From Acidimicrobiia bacterium (GTDB lineage: Bacteria > Actinomycetota > Acidimicrobiia > Spongiisociales > UBA5794): 5,071 nt of DNA. Below are positions 1 through 5,071 of the stretch, one piece after another (the stretch's first letter is position 1; each line of letters begins with the position of its first letter). Location of the stretch: NCBI GenBank assembly GCA_029934555.1, contig JAOZMA010000182.1, positions 1 through 5,071 on the forward strand. Direction: 5' to 3'. A model generated the notes under the pieces. It did no database searches. It saw only the letters and a list, made by a program, of their open reading frames with translations, and was not told the DNA's origin. The translations under genes and the position numbers were made by a program.

Positions 1-53
1 CGCTGTCCGCTGTCCGCTGTCCGCTGTCCGCTGTCCGCTGTCCGCTGTCCGCT
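1..53. repeat. Heptanucleotide tandem array, unit cgctgtc
   Basis: Seven perfect copies of the 7-base unit cgctgtc (1-49) are followed by four more bases of the unit (50-53). The array continues to the left edge, so its true length is unknown. The next base starts the complement of the holA stop codon (TAG at 56-54 on the minus strand), so the repeat begins exactly where the coding region ends. Read in the holA direction the unit is gacagcg. It contains no dyad that would form a terminator hairpin. Perfect identity between copies suggests recent slippage expansion, or an assembly end inside a repeat. Confidence 0.95.
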
Positions 54-1034
54 CTACCGCCCCAGCCATCTGCTCATCGCGACGGTCAGCCGCTCTAGCG
101 TTACCCGATGGGTCGGTTCTGGAGCCGTCTTGATCTGAAGATCCGCTCTGGCCAGTGCGTCGAGTGCGCTGCGCAGCGATTCGGCTCTCGTCGACGACCG
201 CCGTTCCCACACCTTCCGAACCGGGAACGATGACGGTGCCGCTCCGACCCAGCTGGCGTACGTCTCCATGTCGGGAGCGACGGCAGCAAGAGATCGCTTC
301 CTCACTTCGCCTTCGAGAAACGAGAGGACGACTAGTGGATGGCTGTGCTGGAGGAAGTCGGCGAGACGCCGCAACGCCTCCCCCTCATTTCCTGCGTTGA
401 TCGCATCTGCAAGCAGCCACATGGGTTCGTCCGGGCGGTTGGCGTATCGTCCGAGGACGTCATCCTCGGTGACCGTCGAGCCGTCCGCAGCGAGTTGGTC
501 CAGGGCCTGACCGAGTGCAGCAACATCCGAGCCGAATCGACGGAGGAGCACCGATGCGGCCGCGGGGTCGATCTTCATCTTCCTCTCAGCGGCCGTCTCC
601 GCTAGCCAGCGAGAGGCGTCCCTCTCCCGATACTTCTTGACCGATTCGGTGACCCCGCGAGCACGAAGCGTCTTCCCGAGCGGTGTAGGAATCGCCCCTG
701 CCGCAGCGAACACCGCCGTCACTGCATCGGGGTCCGCCGTCTCGACGAGCTCGGCGATGACCTCTGCTTCCGCCTTGAGAAGATTCTGAGCATCCATCAC
801 GAGCACACCGCTCACGTCACCGAAGAGAGATCCGCTCTGCAGTGCAGGGACGATCCCCTGCACCGACTCCCGGAGCTGGCCCTCGGATGATTCCGATGCT
901 CCACGCCCTGGGACGTCGATTCTCTGATGATCGGTGACGCCTGCTTCTTCGAAGACGTCGCTCGCTTTGTCGTACATGACCTCGCGTTCGCCCGGTCCGG
1001 CGTCGCGAGGACCACTGATGACGGTGAAACCCAT
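54..1034 (-). CDS. holA: DNA polymerase III subunit delta (clamp-loader subunit)
   Basis: This is the delta subunit of the replicative clamp loader, which opens the beta sliding clamp so it can be loaded on primed DNA in the cytoplasm. At 326 residues it has the usual family length. Visible family signatures are the SGSLFG segment (about residues 67-72) followed by a hydrophobic beta strand; the helical lid region around 155-198 ending in VTEDDVLGRYA; a segment from about 204 (PMWLLADAINAGNEGEAL) typical of the collar-domain entry; and a C-terminal HRVTLERLTVAMSRW helix. There is no Walker A motif, as expected because delta does not bind ATP. The extreme N-terminus is less typical than the rest. 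The ATG start at 1034 has a GGAGA Shine-Dalgarno eight bases upstream. The gene lies 48 bases after comEC on the same strand, a common actinobacterial order, and is probably cotranscribed. The stop is TAG, touching a tandem repeat. The family call is firm; the exact N-terminus is probable. Confidence 0.93.
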   Translation of the reverse strand: MGFTVISGPRDAGPGEREVMYDKASDVFEEAGVTDHQRIDVPGRGASESSEGQLRESVQGIVPALQSGSLFGDVSGVLVMDAQNLLKAEAEVIAELVETADPDAVTAVFAAAGAIPTPLGKTLRARGVTESVKKYRERDASRWLAETAAERKMKIDPAAASVLLRRFGSDVAALGQALDQLAADGSTVTEDDVLGRYANRPDEPMWLLADAINAGNEGEALRRLADFLQHSHPLVVLSFLEGEVRKRSLAAVAPDMETYASWVGAAPSSFPVRKVWERRSSTRAESLRSALDALARADLQIKTAPEPTHRVTLERLTVAMSRWLGR

Positions 1035-1042
1035 GACACGAG

Positions 1043-1047
1043 TCTCC
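1043..1047 (-). promoter_or_regulatory. Shine-Dalgarno of holA
   Basis: On the minus strand GGAGA stands eight bases before the ATG of holA, within the 48-base comEC-holA gap. This supports the start at 1034 and shows that holA can be initiated independently of comEC translation. No clear promoter or hairpin terminator is seen in the rest of this gap. Confidence 0.7.
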
Positions 1048-1082
1048 GCGCTCGGGCGCCACTGTGCAAGTCAGAACTCGAA

Positions 1083-3203
1083 TTATGGTGCCAGGAGCTC
1101 GAGCGAGACGTCACCATCCTCCATCGTCACCCACACCTCAGCACCGGCCGCTGCGAGTGTGGAACGGATCTCAGGGGCCGGGTGACCGTATGTGTTCGGG
1201 CCCACGCTGATCACAGCGATGCTCCCGACGGTCGCCGCCAGCCAACCCGTGTCGGTCGATGCTGATCCGTGGTGAGGAACGAGAAGGATGTCTGGATGTA
1301 GCGCCGGGAGTTCGCGCTGTGCGACTCCTCCGATGTCTCCCGCCAGCAGCAGTGTTCCCCCTGCCTCAACCCACAGGACGACCGACCCGTCGTTCCTCGT
1401 CAGGTACCGTCGCCGCGGGCCGAGAACCTCGATCCCTATCGTCCCGAGCCGGTAGGACAATCCGGGCCCCACGACGTCGATCGGCACTCCCGCAGCCCCG
1501 GCAAGGTCGACGAGTTCTTGGAGTTCGACTCCGCGATCGGGATGGTCGGGGAGCCAGAGGCGCCCAATCGAGTGATCATCGAGAACCCCGGAGAACCCGC
1601 CGATGTGATCGATGTCGCCGTGAGATGCGACTAGGAGATCGATTCGACCGATGTGGTGCCGCCTCAACGCCTCGGCGAGAACGAGCGGATCTCGACCCCC
1701 ATCGACGAGGGCAACGGCCCCTCCGGGATCCTGGAGCAGCACGGAGTCACCCTGGCCGATGTCGAGGAACGTCACGGTCGGAACCGTTGGAGGGCTCGAA
1801 GGAACAAGCGTGGCCACTGCGAGAAGTGCAGCGACGCCCACGATCGCAAGGGGGCGAGTCCTGGGCCATCTGATGAGCGCTGCGATTCCGAACACGGCAG
1901 CCACTCCCGACGGACCGAGCTGTGGCCAGCGCGCTGCCACATCGGCAACCGCCAGAACGCCGCTCGCCATGGTGGACGAGATCAGGACCGCCGGCCCCCA
2001 TCCGCTCACCACCGCCACCGCCCCGCTGACCGTGGCACCGGTAACGAGGGGTGCAGAGATCAGGTTCGCGATCGGGGACATGAGAGGGACCGTTCCGAAG
2101 TGCCACAGCAGGACCGGGACCACCGATACCTGAGCGGCCGTTGCAGCGCCCAGGGTCGTCCACAGTGCCCTTGGCTGACGATCCGCGAACATCCCTGCTC
2201 CCACCATGATCCCGATCGTCGCCATGACCGAAAGCTGGAATCCCACGTCCACGGCCAGTTGGCCGCTGATGAGCAGCAGGACGCTTACAGCAACCCCGAC
2301 GGCCACCCACGTGTCGACAGCGATCCCACTCGCGGCTGCTCCGAGGACGGTTGCAGCCATGAAAGCAGCGCGGAGTACCGACGATTCCCAGCGGGTCGCG
2401 ATCACGAAGATGCCGAGTCCGATCACGCCCAGAACGAACCGTCGTTTCGGGCCAACTCCGAGGAACGCTGTCGCAACCCACCAGGCAGCCAAGAAGAGCG
2501 CAACGTTGCTGCCCGACACGGCGACGAAGTGGGTGAGACCCGACCGACGAAGGGCGTCGAGGTCTCGGGAAGCGAGGCCTGAGGTATCTCCGATGAGGAA
2601 TCCCGAGACCAGTGCCTGTGCTCGATCGGAGAGATCGAGCACCGCCCTCACTCTGTCGCGTACAGCGTTGCCGAGCGTGTAGATCGGACCGCCGACCATC
2701 CCGAGTAGCTCTGTGTTCGCGATGGTCACTCGTCCTGCGATCGGGTCCCCGCGAACCCTTCCCGGCGATGCCCGCATCGTCCCGATGATCTTCACCCGTT
2801 GGCCGGCAACGAGGGGCGAGGCCGGGTCTGGGCCTACGGCGACGGGTGGGCCCGGCCATGTGACCCACTCCCCGTCACTGCGCAGCGCCTCGGGCCGAAC
2901 GACCGCGGGTCGCTGGGGGCCGTCATCCTCGGCCACAACGCCGATGAACGAGACCGGTCCCGTCGGCACGGACGCGTTCATCGTTGCTTCGATTCGGTCC
3001 GATGCGAACGCTCCGGAGAGTGCACCCACGGCGGCGAGAGCGAATAGAACAGCCACCGCACGCCGCTTGAGAGCCACTGCTCCGGCCATCAATCCCAACA
3101 CGACCGCCGCTCCGATGCCGAAGCGAAGGCCGCACCCCGTCCCGGCCCAGATCGTCCCCGCTGCTGCAAGCACCCACCATCCGGCACGCGAGGGGCTACG
3201 CAC
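1083..3203 (-). CDS. comEC: ComEC/Rec2 family DNA-uptake channel with C-terminal MBL-fold domain
   Basis: This integral membrane protein is the transport channel for single-stranded DNA in natural transformation. Its 706 residues show the complete three-part architecture. Two to three hydrophobic segments (about 9-66) lead into a soluble OB-like DUF4131 region (about 70-165). The polytopic Competence domain (about 195-465) carries the signatures GLTHFVAVSGSNVAL (222-236), VLRAAFMA (276-283), VGFQLS (320-325) and NLISAPLV (380-387). The MBL-like domain (about 475-706) has DIGQGDS (481-487), DGG (501-503), the metal motif HGDIDHIGG (528-536), D623, HHGS (644-647) and the GHP histidine H674. All candidate metal ligands are present, so the domain looks catalytically competent; a nuclease role for the non-transported strand is known or proposed for the family. 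The start is GTG directly after the comEA TGA, with only a weak upstream GAG, so translation is probably coupled to comEA. A second in-frame GTG at codon 11 is possible. The stop is TAA. The gene looks intact. Confidence 0.96.
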   Translation of the reverse strand: MRSPSRAGWWVLAAAGTIWAGTGCGLRFGIGAAVVLGLMAGAVALKRRAVAVLFALAAVGALSGAFASDRIEATMNASVPTGPVSFIGVVAEDDGPQRPAVVRPEALRSDGEWVTWPGPPVAVGPDPASPLVAGQRVKIIGTMRASPGRVRGDPIAGRVTIANTELLGMVGGPIYTLGNAVRDRVRAVLDLSDRAQALVSGFLIGDTSGLASRDLDALRRSGLTHFVAVSGSNVALFLAAWWVATAFLGVGPKRRFVLGVIGLGIFVIATRWESSVLRAAFMAATVLGAAASGIAVDTWVAVGVAVSVLLLISGQLAVDVGFQLSVMATIGIMVGAGMFADRQPRALWTTLGAATAAQVSVVPVLLWHFGTVPLMSPIANLISAPLVTGATVSGAVAVVSGWGPAVLISSTMASGVLAVADVAARWPQLGPSGVAAVFGIAALIRWPRTRPLAIVGVAALLAVATLVPSSPPTVPTVTFLDIGQGDSVLLQDPGGAVALVDGGRDPLVLAEALRRHHIGRIDLLVASHGDIDHIGGFSGVLDDHSIGRLWLPDHPDRGVELQELVDLAGAAGVPIDVVGPGLSYRLGTIGIEVLGPRRRYLTRNDGSVVLWVEAGGTLLLAGDIGGVAQRELPALHPDILLVPHHGSASTDTGWLAATVGSIAVISVGPNTYGHPAPEIRSTLAAAGAEVWVTMEDGDVSLELLAP

Positions 3204-3761
3204 TCAGGGTGTCTCGATCGCGTCGCGCATCGCTGCAAGTTTCGCCTCGCCGATCCCTCCGACATCCAGGAGATCCTCGATCTCGGAGAACGGGCCGTTC
3301 GCCTCGCGGAACTCGACGATGCGAGAAGCCAGCACCGGTCCCACTCCCGGGAGCTCCTCGAGTTCGGCGGCGGATGATCGGTTGAGATCGATCCCCCGGC
3401 TCGTCCCTCCGCCCACCGCCGACGCCTCTCCCGGCACAGGCACCACCACCTGGTCGCCATCTCTCACCGTGGATGCGAGGTTCAATCCACCAAGATCGGC
3501 CCCGGACTTCGCCCCACCGGCGGCGGCGATGACGTCGGCAACCCGTGCCGTCGACAGGACCGTGACAAGACCGGGGCTCTCGACCGCGCCAGAGACATGC
3601 ACGACGATCGTTTCTGTGAGCGTCGTATACGCGACACCGCCGACAGCCTCGACGGGCGCGGCAGGTTCGCCTCTCGATCCGTACCAGGCGCCGGCACCGA
3701 CGGCGACGACGATCGCCAAAGCGACAGCGATCGCTCCGACCCGTGGATTCGTTGTGGGCAC
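3204..3761 (-). CDS. comEA: ComEA-type DNA receptor (SLBB plus helix-hairpin-helix)
   Basis: This membrane-anchored receptor binds incoming double-stranded DNA outside the membrane and hands it to ComEC. The 185 residues comprise a single N-terminal hydrophobic anchor (about 8-27); a linker rich in small residues; an SLBB-like region (about 52-110, starting IVVHVSGAV and continuing through VVVPVPGEAS); and a C-terminal ComEA helix-hairpin-helix domain (about 124-183). The two hairpins are LPGVGPVLA (137-145) and VGGIGEAKL, with the typical NRSSAAELEELPG lead-in and FREANGPF between them. Length and order match Gram-positive ComEA. The GTG start at 3761 is the only good choice: a TAG lies upstream in frame with no start between, and GGAGG stands four bases before it. 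The gene follows the CPBP gene after 70 bases. Its TGA stop is followed immediately and in the same frame by the GTG of comEC, so the two are translated from one message. Confidence 0.95.
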   Translation of the reverse strand: MPTTNPRVGAIAVALAIVVAVGAGAWYGSRGEPAAPVEAVGGVAYTTLTETIVVHVSGAVESPGLVTVLSTARVADVIAAAGGAKSGADLGGLNLASTVRDGDQVVVPVPGEASAVGGGTSRGIDLNRSSAAELEELPGVGPVLASRIVEFREANGPFSEIEDLLDVGGIGEAKLAAMRDAIETP

Positions 3762-3765
3762 ATCG

Positions 3766-3770
3766 CCTCC
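3766..3770 (-). promoter_or_regulatory. Shine-Dalgarno of comEA
   Basis: On the minus strand a full GGAGG core lies four bases before the GTG start at 3761, a slightly short spacing. An out-of-frame ATG overlaps this GTG (ATGTG, 3763-3759) but would sit only two bases from the core and opens a frame with no recognisable product. The strong core in the 70-base gap indicates independent initiation of comEA. Confidence 0.75.
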
Positions 3771-3831
3771 GATTCGCGACGCGCCACACCGCTACAACTA
3801 CCACGAGTCGGCAGCGAGGGGAAGACTTCCG

Positions 3832-4602
3832 TCAGCCGATCAGCGAGAGAATTGCGCCTACAACGTCGGGGTCGGCTGCTTCCTCGAGCCACTCGGCGAA
3901 CCCGCCCCCAAAGATGAGGAGCACCGCCGCCGTCAGGTTCACACCGGAGTGGATCAGGATCGGCAGGGAGAGGTTGCGGGATCGGATCGCTGCGTAGCCG
4001 AGCACGAGTCCGATGATGAAGAGTCCGGGTAGGGCCGCGATGGCGTTCGGATCGAGGAGGTGTATTCCGGCGAACACCGCAGCTTGGACCACGACCGCCC
4101 ATCCTGTTCGCATCGAACGCACGAGGCGAGAGAGCAACATCCCACGGAAGAGGAGCTCTTCCACGACGGGCGCAGCGACGCCGACCATAAGGATGATCAA
4201 GATCCCTTCGAGCACGGTCGTCGTGCCTTCCGTGAGCGAAGCGACGCTCTGTTGCGGCGGGCCGTCCGGGAACAGCAGTCGCAGAAGCGGTGCGGTCAGG
4301 AGCACCACCAGAATCTGGAGACCGAGTCCGGCGGGTATCCCCCACCAGTCGCCGACGTCGATCGTGAGCCCGTAGTCACGAACGAAGCTCCCTGTGCCGC
4401 GCCTCACCGAGAGAATCCACATCACGATGAGATTCCCGGCGGCCTGTCCACCGAAGGACGCCGCAACGCCCACGATGGTCAATTCGGAGCCTTGCCAGAA
4501 GAGAACTGCTCCGGTGGCGATGAATGCACCGACGATGCCTCCGAGGAACACGTAGAGCACCTGCGGGAGGCTCCACTCGACCTCCTGGAGGTAGTCGCTC
4601 AT
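3832..4602 (-). CDS. CPBP family intramembrane glutamic/metallo-endopeptidase
   Basis: This polytopic membrane protein of 256 residues belongs to the CPBP (CAAX protease and bacteriocin-processing, ABI) family, whose members cleave substrates within or next to the membrane. The conserved motifs are complete: EELLFR (E148, E149, R153) at the start of a membrane helix, FAGIH (F177, H181) and HSGVN (H218, N222). About seven or eight hydrophobic segments are seen, with the family core in residues 130-235. The substrate cannot be inferred: relatives cut prenylated proteins, bacteriocin leaders or anti-sigma factors, and many are uncharacterised. The ATG start at 4602 overlaps the upstream stop as ATGA, and GGAG lies five bases before it. 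It stands 70 bases upstream of comEA on the same strand, so cotranscription with the competence genes is likely. A role in processing a competence or envelope protein is only an inference from position. It appears intact. Confidence 0.93.
   Translation of the reverse strand: MSDYLQEVEWSLPQVLYVFLGGIVGAFIATGAVLFWQGSELTIVGVAASFGGQAAGNLIVMWILSVRRGTGSFVRDYGLTIDVGDWWGIPAGLGLQILVVLLTAPLLRLLFPDGPPQQSVASLTEGTTTVLEGILIILMVGVAAPVVEELLFRGMLLSRLVRSMRTGWAVVVQAAVFAGIHLLDPNAIAALPGLFIIGLVLGYAAIRSRNLSLPILIHSGVNLTAAVLLIFGGGFAEWLEEAADPDVVGAILSLIG
4599..4602 (-). other. ATGA stop/start overlap (translational coupling)
   Basis: The TGA stop of the small HExxH protein and the ATG of the CPBP protease share four bases (minus-strand ATGA). 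GGAG lies five bases upstream of the ATG, inside the end of the first gene. This arrangement normally reflects coupled translation and a shared transcript, so the two putative peptidases are probably produced together. Confidence 0.85.
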
Positions 4603-4988
4603 CTTGACTCCGTTCGCTCGACGGCTTCGGCTTCGAATCGGATGGCACGGTAGGCCGCACGATGGGGCAACCCCACAGCTCTTCCGTACAGGTAGTCGCC
4701 GAGATAGCGGGTGAGGAAACGGGCGACGCCGTAGTCACGCCACTGGTCGATGTGCACCGATTCATGGACCAGCAAGCCCGCGGCATCACCATCGACGATA
4801 CGACCGAACGCCTTGTCCGAAGCGAAGACAACCCGCGGCAGGGCCATCGCATCAACCCCACTCCCCCACACCCGGGCAAGCCAGCGAGGAGCCCGACGAA
4901 CAACCACCGACCCATACCGACCAGCGTCAACATCAACCCCACTGCGCCGAAGCGCCGTGTCAAGATCGAGAGACAGTGGTTTCGCCAT
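4599..4988 (-). CDS. Small HExxH putative metallopeptidase, DUF4157-like
   Basis: The 129 residues contain one clear zinc-peptidase motif, HESVH (H75, E76, H79), in the context GLLVHESVHIDQW, as seen in DUF4157-type proteins. It is followed by a tyrosine-rich helix (RYLGDYLYGR, about 94-103) and a conserved-looking tail AYRAIRFEAEA (112-122), in which E119 or E121 could be the third zinc ligand of a gluzincin-like site. There is no signal peptide and no membrane segment, so it is probably cytoplasmic. The domain is minimal, and whether it is an active peptidase is unknown. The ATG at 4988 lacks a Shine-Dalgarno, and no start codon occurs between it and the right-hand repeat, so it may be translated from a leaderless message. 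It overlaps the CPBP gene by four bases and is the first gene seen in the operon. The family call is made from motif memory; the coding call is firm, the function unknown. Confidence 0.8.
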   Translation of the reverse strand: MAKPLSLDLDTALRRSGVDVDAGRYGSVVVRRAPRWLARVWGSGVDAMALPRVVFASDKAFGRIVDGDAAGLLVHESVHIDQWRDYGVARFLTRYLGDYLYGRAVGLPHRAAYRAIRFEAEAVERTESR

Positions 4989-4994
4989 ACCGAG

Positions 4995-5000
4995 ACGATA
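4995..5000 (-). promoter_or_regulatory. Candidate -10 element (TATCGT) for the five-gene operon
   Basis: On the minus strand TATCGT fits the TANNNT -10 pattern common in Actinobacteria. It ends six bases before the ATG of the HExxH gene, which would put the transcription start at or next to the ATG. This fits with the missing Shine-Dalgarno and suggests a leaderless transcript. The -35 position would fall at the edge of the heptamer array, and no convincing -35 hexamer is seen. Such a short match can arise by chance. Confidence 0.35.
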
Positions 5001-5001
5001 T

Positions 5002-5020
5002 CCGATGTCGTGCTGATCGG
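5002..5020. promoter_or_regulatory. Small inverted repeat CCGAT-9-ATCGG, possible operator
   Basis: CCGAT (5002-5006) and ATCGG (5016-5020) are perfect inverted half-sites around nine bases, lying just upstream of the -10 candidate and running into the heptamer array. Half-sites of five bases are short and could be accidental; no regulator gene is in the window. Confidence 0.2.
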
Positions 5021-5071
5021 TAGTCGGTAGTCGGTAGTCGGTAGTCGGTAGTCGGTAGTCGGTAGTCGGTA
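5017..5071. repeat. Heptanucleotide tandem array, unit ggtagtc
   Basis: Seven perfect copies of ggtagtc (5019-5067) with partial units on both sides give 55 uninterrupted bases reaching the right edge, so the array is truncated by the window. It lies upstream of the first gene, its inner edge 28 bases from the ATG at 4988. On the minus strand the unit is gactacc, which has no stop codon in any phase and would read as a DYRLPTT peptide repeat in frame with the first gene, but it holds no start codon. The plus strand meets TAG in the repeat. Confidence 0.95.

Noticed and set aside
1035..1082. comEC-holA gap examined for a terminator or promoter
   Set aside because: It is GC-rich with small self-complementary pieces but has no stable stem plus T-run and no clear -10/-35 pair; only the holA Shine-Dalgarno is supportable.
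1653..2582. Plus-strand open frame of 309 codons opposite comEC
   Set aside because: Its composition is dominated by Arg, Asp, His and Gly, it has no motif or hydrophobic pattern of a real protein, and it is fully antisense to the conserved ComEC domains.
1747..2868. Second minus-strand frame of 373 codons inside comEC
   Set aside because: It is an Arg/Gly-rich out-of-frame translation of the comEC coding sequence, which is confirmed by its domain motifs.
3761..3763. Out-of-frame ATG overlapping the comEA GTG as an alternative start
   Set aside because: It leads into a frame with no recognisable product and stands only two bases from the GGAGG core.
3820..3830. GGAAG-A-CTTCC palindrome just downstream of the CPBP stop, considered as terminator or operator
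   Set aside because: A one-base loop cannot form a hairpin, no T-run follows, and an 11-base palindrome is weak evidence for an operator.
2713..4032. Long plus-strand open frame of 439 codons opposite comEC, comEA and the CPBP gene
   Set aside because: It is rich in Ser, Thr, Ala, Pro and Arg with no recognisable domain, and lies antisense to three well-supported genes. High GC with codon bias leaves such frames open by chance.
5017..5071. The first gene extended upstream through the repeat as a DYRLPTT peptide array
   Set aside because: The frame is open but holds no ATG, GTG or TTG between the window edge and 4988, so an extension would need a start beyond the window. The ATG at 4988 gives a sensible full-length domain.
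1..5071. CRISPR array from the terminal repeats
   Set aside because: The units are 7 bases, directly adjacent and without spacers, which is simple tandem repetition.

Overview
This 5,071-base window is GC-rich. It holds five complete protein genes, all on the minus strand and tightly packed, so transcription runs from right to left. A perfect heptanucleotide tandem array closes each end. The GC-rich coding, GTG starts and the gene order comEA-comEC-holA suggest a high-GC Gram-positive bacterium of the Actinobacteria/Actinomycetota. An uncultured acidimicrobial-type lineage is plausible, but I cannot fix the genus from the sequence.

Layout in the direction of transcription. The right end (5017-5071) is a ggtagtc tandem array. 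A short leader of 28 bases with a TANNNT-type -10 candidate and no Shine-Dalgarno follows. Next is a 129-residue HExxH protein resembling the DUF4157 group (4599-4988). It overlaps by ATGA a CPBP-family (CAAX protease/bacteriocin-processing) membrane metalloprotease (3832-4602). After a 70-base gap comes comEA (3204-3761), which abuts comEC (1083-3203) with no intervening base. After 48 bases comes holA, the DNA polymerase III delta subunit (54-1034). The TAG stop of holA touches the second array, cgctgtc (1-53).

Functionally the core is the DNA-uptake pair. ComEA is a membrane-anchored double-stranded DNA receptor with an SLBB-like region and a helix-hairpin-helix tail. ComEC is the channel that takes a single strand through the membrane, and its C-terminal metallo-beta-lactamase-like domain is probably the nuclease for the other strand. 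HolA, the replication clamp-loader subunit, is a common neighbour of comEC in Actinobacteria and probably shares transcription without being part of competence. The two upstream genes are putative metallopeptidases, one integral to the membrane and one small and probably soluble. Their co-location with comEA/comEC is the least explained part of the operon.

No RNA gene, insertion sequence, CRISPR array or convincing rho-independent terminator is visible. The longest stretch without a gene is 83 bases (4989-5071). The most notable points are the two different heptamer arrays of about 53-55 bases at the ends, which may be real genomic repeats, assembly break points or both, and the single in-frame TGA separating comEA from comEC.
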